From: an uncultured bacterium
Lineage (GTDB): Bacteria; Planctomycetota; Phycisphaerae; Phycisphaerales; SM1A02
Assembly (NCBI GenBank): GCA_903938205.1
Contig: CAJACJ010000248.1
Span: forward strand, 1-8,501
DNA: 8,501 nt
Direction: 5' to 3'
Shown: positions 1-5,740 of the stretch, one piece after another
Layout of the letters: each line of letters starts with the position of its first letter
How positions within the stretch are numbered: the stretch's first letter is position 1
Made by a program: the position numbers and the translations under genes
Notes under the pieces: model-generated
What the model was told of the DNA's origin: nothing
Databases searched by the model: none
The model's input: only the letters and a program-made list of their open reading frames with translations

Positions 1-1
1 G

Positions 2-331
2 GTGGATCACGATCGAGTCATGGCGGATTTGCTGAGCTTGGCGCACGCAACAGCGATCGCATTTTCGTTGGCGCTGCCGCAAAGCGAGCATCCCGTTCGC
101 AGCACTACTTTCTTGGCGCTGGAAACTTTGGCCGCGGCAGTGGTGCGCGAAAGCCCCGATGTGTATTACGAAATTCAAGCGCGCAATCCGTTTTCGGGTG
201 CGGCCATTGAGCGTTTGCGCGCCGCAATTGATCGCGTGGCGGCGGCGATCGCCTCTAAAGATTCAACGGCATTCGCGCAATTAATGGGCGAAGGACAAAC
301 TCGCACTCCAAGGACTTTGCGCAAGTCATGA
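2..331 (+). CDS. tyrA: Prephenate dehydrogenase, C-terminal part (5' truncated by window edge)
   Basis: This is the last 109 residues of a prephenate/arogenate dehydrogenase. The enzyme oxidatively decarboxylates prephenate with NAD(P) to 4-hydroxyphenylpyruvate (or arogenate to tyrosine) in the cytoplasm. Only the helical dimerisation domain is present. Family features are the HDRVMA motif at the start of a helix, the following LSLAHATAIAF helix (family form GLSHxxNIAF), the STTF motif, and the later SPDVYYEIQARNPF segment (family form NPxLYxxIQxxN). The first codon in the window, GTG, is an internal valine codon; the frame is open to the edge, so the NAD-binding domain and true start lie upstream. 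The gene ends in an ATGA overlap with the glycosyltransferase gene. A chorismate mutase or other domain could be fused upstream and cannot be judged here. Confidence 0.82.
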   Translation: MDHDRVMADLLSLAHATAIAFSLALPQSEHPVRSTTFLALETLAAAVVRESPDVYYEIQARNPFSGAAIERLRAAIDRVAAAIASKDSTAFAQLMGEGQTRTPRTLRKS

Positions 332-2136
332 GCGAAGTTGGTCGCAACGATCCATGCGCGTGTGGAAGTGGGCGCAAGTCGAAAAATTGTTGTCAGCGAC
401 CCGCGGTGCCAGCGGCGAAAATGAATTCCGTCATGTTGCCAGCCATCGCGGGTGCGTCGGCCCGGCGTGTCGCGCTTGCGGAGGCGTTGCATGTCGCCGC
501 GCAATTACAACAGGCGGGTCAAATTCCCGCGGCAAAAATGGTGTTTGAATTGATCGTAGCGGCTGACTCGGATCACGCCGACGCGCTTTTCTTTTTAGGT
601 GTGACTTGCCATCAGTTGGGGCAAAGCAAGCAAGGTATTGATTTCATGCGCCGAGCCATTGCTTTGCAGCCCAACAATCGTTTGTACCACTTCAACTTTG
701 GAATTATCAACGCGGAAATGGGTGACACCGATGCAGCCATGTTGGCATATCAGCGCTCGAATGAGATTCAACCCACAGCGGAAGCGTGTAACAATTGCGC
801 GGGCTTGTTGTTGAATGAAGGGCGTCTAGATGAGGCGAGTGAGTTGTTTCGCCGCGGCGGCGAGTTGAACCCCGACGATGTGAATCAGCAAAGTAATTTT
901 TTATACACCCTCAGTTACAAACCACACCCCAATGTGCGAGAGATTTTCAATTGGCACAAGCAGTTTGGCCAGCGTCACGAGCACGCCATTGCTCCCATGC
1001 CGCCGCGTGCGCGCGTGGACGGAGTGCGCGCTGATCAACGCCTTCGAATTGGCTATGTTTCCGCCGATTTTCGCCAACATGCGGTTGCGCATTTCATAGA
1101 GCCCGTGCTTGCCGCGCATGACGCCAAGCGCTTTGAAATATTTTGTTACTACAACTATCCCGTGGGGGACGCGGTCACAGGTCGCTTTGAAAAACTTGCG
1201 CATCATTGGCGCGTCATCACCAATCGTTCCGATGAAGATGTTGCGAACATGATTCGCGCCGATGGGATTGACATTCTGGTTGATCTCGCGGGCCACACTC
1301 CAATGAATAGGTTGCGTGTGTTCGCGCGCAAGCCCGCGCCTGTGCAGGTGAGTTGGATTGGGTATTCCAGCACCACCGGCTTGACACGCATGGATTACAG
1401 AATCACCGATGCGGTCAGCGATCCGATTGGCGTGACCGATGATTTATACACCGAGAAACTTGTTCGCTTGTCCGACACGTTTTCATGCTTTCAGCCTTTG
1501 GCCAACTCTCCAGATGTTGTTGCGCTGCCAGCGAAGCAAAGTGGTCATATTACTTTTGGATCGGTCAATAATTTTATTAAAATGACGCCAGAGGTTTTGC
1601 AAACATGGGCGCGTATTTTGCAACGCGTGCCAACTTCAATATTGCTGCTAAAATATCGCAGCTTTGAAGCGGAGAAAATTCGTGCGCTTGTTCTTGCCGC
1701 ATTTACCAAGCATGGCGTGGAGGCCGCGCGAATTCATTTTTTAGGAAGCGACGACTATCACACGCACTTGCGCGCGTATCACCAAGTGGACATTGCGCTG
1801 GATACCTTTCCGCACAACGGCGACACCACAACTTGTGACGCATTGTGGATGGGCGTGCCGGTGGTTGTGAACAGTGGCGTGAACCATGTTGGTTTGATGG
1901 GGGCGAGCCGAATGCGCAGTGTTGGACTTGGTGATTTGGTGGCGCGGGACAACGACAACTATGTCGACATCGCCTGCGCGCTTGCCAATGATGTGTCACG
2001 GCTGGAAACGTTGCGTGCAACGCTTCGCCAAACTATGACGGCTTCCCCCTTAATGGACGCGCCGCGCTTCGCGCGCAATTTGGAAGCGGCTTACGAAAAT
2101 ATGTGGGCGAATTTGCTTTCAAAGCAGGCTGATTGA
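328..2136 (+). CDS. SEC-C / TPR / GT41 (OGT/SPINDLY-like) protein glycosyltransferase
   Basis: A 602-residue protein with three parts. Residues 6-22 form a SEC-C zinc motif: C10-x-C12, then C21-C22 after eight residues, inside RNDPCACGSGRK. Residues about 50-184 hold four tandem TPR units, clearest at 84-117, 118-151 and 152-184, each ending in a P-N/D-like turn. Residues about 238-594 are the bipartite catalytic region of GT41 O-GlcNAc transferases, from RLRIGYVSADFRQH to the C-terminal helix. By eye H251 corresponds to human OGT H498 and K418 (NNFIKMTPEVL) to the donor-phosphate-contacting K842; the nucleotide-sugar loop is HNGDTTTCDALWMG (496-509). It should move a sugar from a nucleotide donor to Ser/Thr of proteins in the cytoplasm. 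Plant SPINDLY of the same family uses GDP-fucose, so the donor is not fixed. The start overlaps the tyrA stop (ATGA). An AAGGA lies 13 bases upstream, too far for an ideal ribosome site, so coupling to tyrA translation is likely. Target proteins are unknown. Confidence 0.9.
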   Translation: MSEVGRNDPCACGSGRKSKNCCQRPAVPAAKMNSVMLPAIAGASARRVALAEALHVAAQLQQAGQIPAAKMVFELIVAADSDHADALFFLGVTCHQLGQSKQGIDFMRRAIALQPNNRLYHFNFGIINAEMGDTDAAMLAYQRSNEIQPTAEACNNCAGLLLNEGRLDEASELFRRGGELNPDDVNQQSNFLYTLSYKPHPNVREIFNWHKQFGQRHEHAIAPMPPRARVDGVRADQRLRIGYVSADFRQHAVAHFIEPVLAAHDAKRFEIFCYYNYPVGDAVTGRFEKLAHHWRVITNRSDEDVANMIRADGIDILVDLAGHTPMNRLRVFARKPAPVQVSWIGYSSTTGLTRMDYRITDAVSDPIGVTDDLYTEKLVRLSDTFSCFQPLANSPDVVALPAKQSGHITFGSVNNFIKMTPEVLQTWARILQRVPTSILLLKYRSFEAEKIRALVLAAFTKHGVEAARIHFLGSDDYHTHLRAYHQVDIALDTFPHNGDTTTCDALWMGVPVVVNSGVNHVGLMGASRMRSVGLGDLVARDNDNYVDIACALANDVSRLETLRATLRQTMTASPLMDAPRFARNLEAAYENMWANLLSKQAD

Positions 2137-2282
2137 AGCGTATGAAGCCATGTCCGTCCGCTACGACAATGGCCAAAGGCCTGTCATTTTCAGGCAAAAT
2201 CTCCAAGTAGGAAATCAAGCAACGTGGAATGCGTTCAAGGGTATTCTGTTCCCTCTTCCAGTCATGTTTCAAATTTTATTTT

Positions 2283-2288
2283 AAGGAG
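2283..2288 (+). promoter_or_regulatory. Ribosome binding site of the SYLF lipoprotein gene
   Basis: AAGGAG is followed by a six-base spacer before ATG 2295. It is the best Shine-Dalgarno match seen next to a start codon in this window and settles the start in favour of 2295. Confidence 0.8.
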
Positions 2289-2294
2289 CTCATC

Positions 2295-2858
2295 ATGCGA
2301 ATTCAATTTTGGTCTGCGATCGTTCTTGTTGGTGCGTTAAGCGCGTGCGCCGGAGCGCCAAAAACCGCCGAGGAAAAGAAATCACTTTCTGCTTCTGTGG
2401 CCACATCCATTGATTTGGTCAAGAAGGTTGATCCAACAATCGAAAAATTCTTTAAGGACAATTATGCCTACGCGGTTCTTCCAAGCGTGGGCAAGGGTGG
2501 ATTTATTATTGGTGGCGCTGGCGGCGACGGCGAGGTCTACAAGGGCGGCAAGTTGGTGGGCTATTGCTCCATGGGCCAAGGCACCATTGGCGCGACCATT
2601 GGCGGCCAATCATTTGATGAATTTATTTTCTTCAAGGATGAAGCCAACTACAAGGTGTTCACCGCCAACAAGTTTGCGTTCACCGCGCAAGTTTCTGCAG
2701 TGATGGTGGCTTCAGGCACGGGCGCCGCAACCAGCTACCACGATGGCGTGGCGATTTTTGTGAGCAATGTTGAAGGCGCCATGGCGGAAGCCGCTGTTGG
2801 TGGTCAACAATTTAAGTTTGTCTCTTTGGACGCTGTAGCAGCGCCAAAGGCAAAGTAA
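2295..2858 (+). CDS. SYLF-domain (YSC84/DUF500-like) lipoprotein
   Basis: A 187-residue predicted lipoprotein. The start is ATG 2295 because AAGGAG (2283-2288) lies six bases upstream and the product then begins with a textbook type II signal peptide: R3, hydrophobic 5-15, lipobox L15-S-A-C18. An in-frame codon at 2229 would add 22 residues ahead of the signal peptide and is rejected. The mature protein has a short charged linker (22-55) and a SYLF domain at about 58-180: VLPSVGKGGFIIGGAGGDG, then VYKGGKLVGYCSMGQGTIGATIGGQSF, a FKDEANYKVFTANKF segment, and AAVGGQQFKFV near the end. SYLF domains bind lipids/phosphoinositides in eukaryotes; the role of bacterial periplasmic lipoprotein versions is not established. 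It probably sits on the periplasmic face of a membrane. It is 158 bp from the glycosyltransferase gene with its own strong ribosome site and a strong terminator downstream, so it is probably monocistronic. Confidence 0.88.
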   Translation: MRIQFWSAIVLVGALSACAGAPKTAEEKKSLSASVATSIDLVKKVDPTIEKFFKDNYAYAVLPSVGKGGFIIGGAGGDGEVYKGGKLVGYCSMGQGTIGATIGGQSFDEFIFFKDEANYKVFTANKFAFTAQVSAVMVASGTGAATSYHDGVAIFVSNVEGAMAEAAVGGQQFKFVSLDAVAAPKAK

Positions 2859-2863
2859 TTCTG

Positions 2864-2879
2864 CAAACGCATGCGTTTG
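2864..2879. repeat. 16-bp perfect palindrome after the SYLF gene
   Basis: CAAACGCATGCGTTTG is identical to its own reverse complement and begins five bases after the stop codon. It has no unpaired centre and no T-tract behind it, so it is not a standard intrinsic terminator. It could protect the mRNA 3' end as a hairpin with a forced small loop, or be a dimeric protein-binding site. Confidence 0.6.
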
Positions 2880-2907
2880 AAATCTAGAGCGTTGCTCTGG
2901 ATATATT
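2877..2907 (+). promoter_or_regulatory. Possible sigma70-type promoter inside the 3' region
   Basis: TTGAAA (2877-2882) and TATATT (2902-2907) each match the -35 and -10 consensus at five of six positions. The spacer is 19 bases, longer than the preferred 17. If active it would start transcription near 2914, giving an RNA of about 70 bases ending at the terminator at 2950-2986. It overlaps the first stem-loop, so the match may be chance. Confidence 0.25.
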
Positions 2908-2926
2908 GAAGCCATTGAAGAATGGC
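2882..2926 (+). other. Two consecutive stem-loops in the SYLF 3' region
   Basis: The first hairpin pairs ATCTAGAGC (2882-2890) with GCTCTGGAT (2894-2902) around a GTT loop; it has nine pairs including one G-U. The second pairs GCCATT (2911-2916) with AATGGC (2921-2926) around a GAAG loop, six perfect pairs. With the palindrome before them and the terminator after them they make an almost continuously structured 3' region of about 120 bases. No open reading frame is supported here. Confidence 0.5.
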
Positions 2927-2949
2927 GCCTTGCGCATGAAAGATTGGTG

Positions 2950-2986
2950 ACGGACGCGGACATGTTCCGCGTCCGTTTTATTTTTC
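2950..2986 (+). terminator. Strong Rho-independent terminator
   Basis: ACGGACGCGGA (2950-2960) pairs perfectly over 11 bp with TCCGCGTCCGT (2966-2976) around a CATGT loop, followed directly by a T-rich tract (TTTATTTTTC). It terminates the SYLF transcript, or a small RNA from the same region, and separates it from trhO, whose start is only 39 bases past the tract. Confidence 0.93.
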
Positions 2987-3010
2987 TAATTTGTCTGCGG
3001 GCATCGTGGC

Positions 3011-3016
3011 TATAGA
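3011..3016 (+). promoter_or_regulatory. trhO: Possible -10 element for trhO
   Basis: TATAGA lies nine bases before GTG 3025. Transcription would begin around 3023-3025, giving an almost leaderless mRNA. That fits the missing ribosome site and the terminator immediately upstream. No good -35 is present at 16-18 bases. Confidence 0.25.
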
Positions 3017-3024
3017 CTGTTGAA

Positions 3025-3873
3025 GTGTTCGTAAACATTTCCACATATTTGTTCGCTCCACTGTCTGGCTTGCCAGAATTGCGTGTGCAGTTGCGCACAA
3101 TATGCCGCGCAGCAGAACTGAAGGGCACCATTATGTTGAGCCCCGAGGGAATTAACCTGTTTGTGGCGGGCACACAGGGGAATATTGACCTGTTGCTGTC
3201 GCACTTGCGAGCCGTTCCTGGCTTGCAGAATCTCACACCCAAGGTGAGTCTGAGCGATGCGCAGCCATTTCGCCGCATGTTGGTGAAGTTGAAGAAAGAA
3301 ATTATCGCGTTTGGAGTGGAAGGCATTGATCCGGCCAAGCGCACAAGCAAAAAGCTGTCGGCGAAAGTTTTAAAGCAGTGGCTTGATGAAGGCAAGCCGC
3401 TCACCTTGCTTGACACGCGCAATGATTATGAAATTCGCATGGGCACTTTTCGCGGCGCAGTTCCAGCCGGTATTTCCCACTTTCGACACTTCCCCGGCGC
3501 GGTTGAAAAACTTCCAGCCAATTTAAAGCATGAACCCGTCGTCATGTTTTGCACCGGCGGAATTCGCTGCGAGAAAGCAGGCCCATACATGGAGCGCGAA
3601 GGCTTTCAAAATATTTTTCAGCTTGACGGTGGCATCTTGAAATATTTCGAGGAGTGCGGAGGCGCGCATTATGAAGGCGAATGTTTTGTTTTTGATCGCC
3701 GCGTATGCGTTGACTCGGCGTTGCAAGAAACCGGTTCCGCATCATGCTTCGCATGCCAAATGCCTCTGACGCCGCAGGAACAGAAAGACGCGCGCTATGT
3801 CAAAGGTATTTCTTGTCCATTTTGTATTGATCAACCTACTGTCGCAAATGACAGTCGCTCGCAACTGGACTAG
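3025..3873 (+). CDS. trhO: tRNA uridine(34) hydroxylase, rhodanese family (TrhO/YceA)
   Basis: A 282-residue TrhO-family protein. TrhO performs oxygen-dependent hydroxylation of U34 in certain tRNA anticodons, giving 5-hydroxyuridine, the precursor of cmo5U/mo5U. Residues 1-95 are the N-terminal acylphosphatase-like domain with the family motif LKGTIMLSPEGIN (32-44). Residues about 110-212 are the rhodanese domain: LLDTRNDYE (128-136), then the catalytic loop CTGGIRCEKA with active-site C176 and second conserved C182, then LDGGILKYFE. The C-terminal tail carries C241-x2-C244 and C264-x2-C267, a likely metal site seen in many members. The start is GTG 3025: an in-frame TAG lies at 3013-3015 with no start codon between, and homology begins at once. 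No ribosome site is visible. The next gene starts nine bases after the stop. Confidence 0.93.
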   Translation: MFVNISTYLFAPLSGLPELRVQLRTICRAAELKGTIMLSPEGINLFVAGTQGNIDLLLSHLRAVPGLQNLTPKVSLSDAQPFRRMLVKLKKEIIAFGVEGIDPAKRTSKKLSAKVLKQWLDEGKPLTLLDTRNDYEIRMGTFRGAVPAGISHFRHFPGAVEKLPANLKHEPVVMFCTGGIRCEKAGPYMEREGFQNIFQLDGGILKYFEECGGAHYEGECFVFDRRVCVDSALQETGSASCFACQMPLTPQEQKDARYVKGISCPFCIDQPTVANDSRSQLD

Positions 3874-3882
3874 TCTTGCGCC

Positions 3883-4578
3883 ATGGCAATTTCCACGAAC
3901 AGTGATACGCATGATGAAACACGTTGCTCCACAACGGGAGCGATCGTGATCACTTTGGCGGTCGCGGCTTGCTTGGACATTGCAACATCTACATCATTGA
4001 GCTTGACTGATCATTCCCCATCCGTGGCCGTTGTCATGTTTCGATTGGCAGACGAATACGCCAGTCCAATCGCGTTCATTACGACTGTGATTGCGGGATT
4101 ATTTTGGTTGACCAAAACAAGAAAGTGGTTCAAGCTTTTTTTCGATGTCACGTTACTGCTTTCGCTCATCGCATTGATGGATAATTTGGTCGGTCTTATC
4201 ATGTGCCTGTTCGACAAACAGGACAATCCTGGGTTCCTGCTGCTTTCAGCAAGTTTGGTGTATTTGGAAAATATCGCAGTTTTTGCTGCTTTTTACTGGC
4301 GATTTGATCACCCACTACAAGTGCGCATTGCTGCCGGCGAGAAGATCCATCCTGGAATTGTTTTTCCACACAACACATCCGGTTTCCAATCGTTGATTGG
4401 GTGGCGGCCAAAGTTTGTGGACTATTTATTCTTGTCATTCAACACGGCAAGCACATTTGGTCCAACGCTTCCGGTTCCACTTCGCAATCCCATTCAACTT
4501 GGAATGATGTTGCAAGTCGCTGTCGCTATGGCGGTCCTGGTCATGTTGGCCGCGCGCGCGATTGGCTTGATTAATTAA
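3883..4578 (+). CDS. Multi-pass membrane protein with degenerate ion-channel-like pore segment
   Basis: A 231-residue integral membrane protein of no firmly recognised family. Hydrophobic segments lie at about 18-38, 60-77, 84-109, 117-138 and 205-227. The last stretch resembles a potassium-channel pore module: a pore-helix-like segment DYLFLSFNTAS (180-190), then TFGPT (191-195) where channels have T-V-G-Y-G, then PVPLRNP and an inner-helix-like segment ending in AARAIGLI, much like the ARLVGL ending of many bacterial channels. The filter Y-G is replaced by P-T, so potassium selectivity is not expected. From memory, uncharacterised bacterial proteins with AFSPT-type sequences here look like relatives, as does DUF1345. 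The ATG at 3883 is nine bases behind the trhO stop with no clear ribosome site, suggesting cotranscription. Function unknown. Confidence 0.72.
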   Translation: MAISTNSDTHDETRCSTTGAIVITLAVAACLDIATSTSLSLTDHSPSVAVVMFRLADEYASPIAFITTVIAGLFWLTKTRKWFKLFFDVTLLLSLIALMDNLVGLIMCLFDKQDNPGFLLLSASLVYLENIAVFAAFYWRFDHPLQVRIAAGEKIHPGIVFPHNTSGFQSLIGWRPKFVDYLFLSFNTASTFGPTLPVPLRNPIQLGMMLQVAVAMAVLVMLAARAIGLIN

Positions 4579-4596
4579 TCATGAAATGAATTTGCG

Positions 4597-4646
4597 GCGA
4601 CATGGTCGCGCGCGATTGTGTATGGCTTCGCCTCTTCGGGCAAAGC
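4597..4646. terminator. Weak hairpins between convergent genes
   Basis: Two hairpins lie in the 72-base gap between the facing genes. GCGAC (4597-4601) pairs with GTCGC (4605-4609). GCTTCGCC (4625-4632) pairs with GGCAAAGC (4639-4646), seven pairs and one C-A mismatch. Neither is followed by a good T-tract on either strand, so a bidirectional terminator role is inferred mainly from position. Confidence 0.3.
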
Positions 4647-4650
4647 ATGG

Positions 4651-5634
4651 TTACATCCAATTTTGTTCTTGATACCAACGCACCGCGTCGCGCATAGATG
4701 CTTCCACCGATCGCGGTTGTAATCCAAGTTCGTTCAGGCTTCTCGAAGGATCAAAATGCATGGAGCGACGTGTGAGGCGCACGCCAGTGACCGTGGCCAT
4801 GGGCATGCGATGCGAAATGGTGTCGGACCATAATTCGCTGAACCAACCAGCGGCAAGCGCTACGACAAACGGAACTTTTTTGCGCGGTGCGGGCCGGTTG
4901 GTGATGCGCGCCAACAATTCAAGCCAATGCACAAGTCTGGTGTTGTGCGCTCCAATTAAATATCGCACGTTGGTTCGACCGCGTTGCATGGCGCGAATCA
5001 ATCCGTCGGCAGCGTCGCGCGCGTCGATAAGGTTGAATTCGCAATCCAAGTACGCTGGTATTTTTCCGCGGCAGAATGCCACAGCAAGACGCGTTGGCGG
5101 AGTTTGATTTCTGTCGCCTGGACCAATCGGAAGTGTGGGGCTGCACACAATCACTGGTGCGCCAGTAGCAGCAAGGTCGAAGGCGGCACGCTCGGCACGA
5201 AACTTACTCAAGCAGTAGGGCCCAATCATGTCCCGCTCTTGAAAGCGAGCGTTCTCAACGGCGCCAACGGTTCCCTTAGCCGATGTGAGAATGCTTTCAG
5301 TGCTGACATACAGCACGCGCTTTGCGCCAGCATCAAGCGCGGCGCGCATGACATGCACCGCCGCGACATGATTGATGGCATCAAACTCGCCGCGATTGCG
5401 CCGCCATAAGTTTGGATCCGCCGCAAGGTGGTACACCTGATCACAACCGCGCACGGCTTGGTTGACTGCGGATAAATCGCGAATATCGGCGCGTACAAGC
5501 TCTATTTTGTTCAAAGGCAAATGGTCAACATTCGCGTTGGGGTGCTCTAGAACACGCACGTGCTGGTTGTCGCGTGTTAATTGATCCACAAGATGAGAGC
5601 CAATGAAGCCCGCGCCTCCAGTGACAAGAATCAT
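4651..5634 (-). CDS. hpnA: HpnA-like NAD(P)-dependent sugar epimerase (extended SDR)
   Basis: A 327-residue extended short-chain dehydrogenase/reductase, the usual length for the family. The Rossmann nucleotide motif is GGAGFIG (6-12), RADIRD (48-53) carries the adenine-contacting Asp, and YHLAAD (68-73) follows. The catalytic residues are S111/T112, Y140 and K144 (YCLSK). Features typical of the hopanoid-associated sugar epimerase subfamily HpnA are LAADPNLWRRN, DMIGPYCLSKFRAE, SPTLPIGPGDRNQTPP, and the substrate-side segments GKIPAYLD and FNLIDARDAADG. HpnA proteins are presumed to act on a nucleotide-activated sugar; the exact reaction is not established. The start is ATG 5634, with only a weak GAG seven bases upstream. 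No squalene or other hpn genes are in the window. A general NDP-sugar epimerase or reductase is the alternative; the SDR call is certain, the symbol tentative. Confidence 0.85.
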   Translation of the reverse strand: MILVTGGAGFIGSHLVDQLTRDNQHVRVLEHPNANVDHLPLNKIELVRADIRDLSAVNQAVRGCDQVYHLAADPNLWRRNRGEFDAINHVAAVHVMRAALDAGAKRVLYVSTESILTSAKGTVGAVENARFQERDMIGPYCLSKFRAERAAFDLAATGAPVIVCSPTLPIGPGDRNQTPPTRLAVAFCRGKIPAYLDCEFNLIDARDAADGLIRAMQRGRTNVRYLIGAHNTRLVHWLELLARITNRPAPRKKVPFVVALAAGWFSELWSDTISHRMPMATVTGVRLTRRSMHFDPSRSLNELGLQPRSVEASMRDAVRWYQEQNWM

Positions 5635-5685
5635 GGATCAGCTCGCAATTTGATTCGCGTTAAGAAGATTTGTGAAAAATATTTA

Positions 5686-5700
5686 TGAAAATCGTTTTCA
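5686..5700. promoter_or_regulatory. Fur-like inverted repeat upstream of the epimerase gene
   Basis: TGAAAATCGTTTTCA is a 6-3-6 perfect inverted repeat 52-66 bases before the epimerase start. Read on the minus strand as TGAAAACGATTTTCA, it matches 13 of 15 positions of TGATAACGATTATCA, a form of the 7-1-7 Fur box; the two differences are symmetric. The surroundings are AT-rich, as expected near a promoter, but no convincing -35/-10 pair is seen. Confidence 0.3.
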
Positions 5701-5740
5701 AAACACTCTCTTAGTTTCAGAGCGCATGGGTTGATCGCAA

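Noticed and set aside
53..252. GCGATCGC octamers (53-60, 245-252, and again at 7799-7806), the cyanobacterial HIP1 sequence
   Set aside because: All three encode Ala-Ile-Ala in frame in real genes, and HIP1-rich cyanobacteria carry far more copies. Not evidence for a cyanobacterial host.
2171..2195. Short inverted repeats GGCC-AAA-GGCC and GCCTG/CAGGC after the glycosyltransferase gene
   Set aside because: Stems are only 4-5 bp and are followed by A-rich rather than T-rich sequence, so I do not call a terminator. The remaining gap up to the SYLF gene shows no convincing promoter.
2229..2294. Upstream in-frame start that would extend the SYLF protein by 22 residues
   Set aside because: The ribosome site and the signal peptide with lipobox both fit the start at 2295; an extension would bury the signal peptide.
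2712..3422. A 236-codon minus-strand open frame across the SYLF 3' end, the terminator and trhO
   Set aside because: It runs through the strong plus-strand terminator and is antisense to two well-supported genes; no domain is recognisable.
4604..4616. CG-rich alternating run between the convergent genes
   Set aside because: Short GCGCGC-type runs are frequent throughout this sequence, including inside coding regions, so this one is not distinctive.
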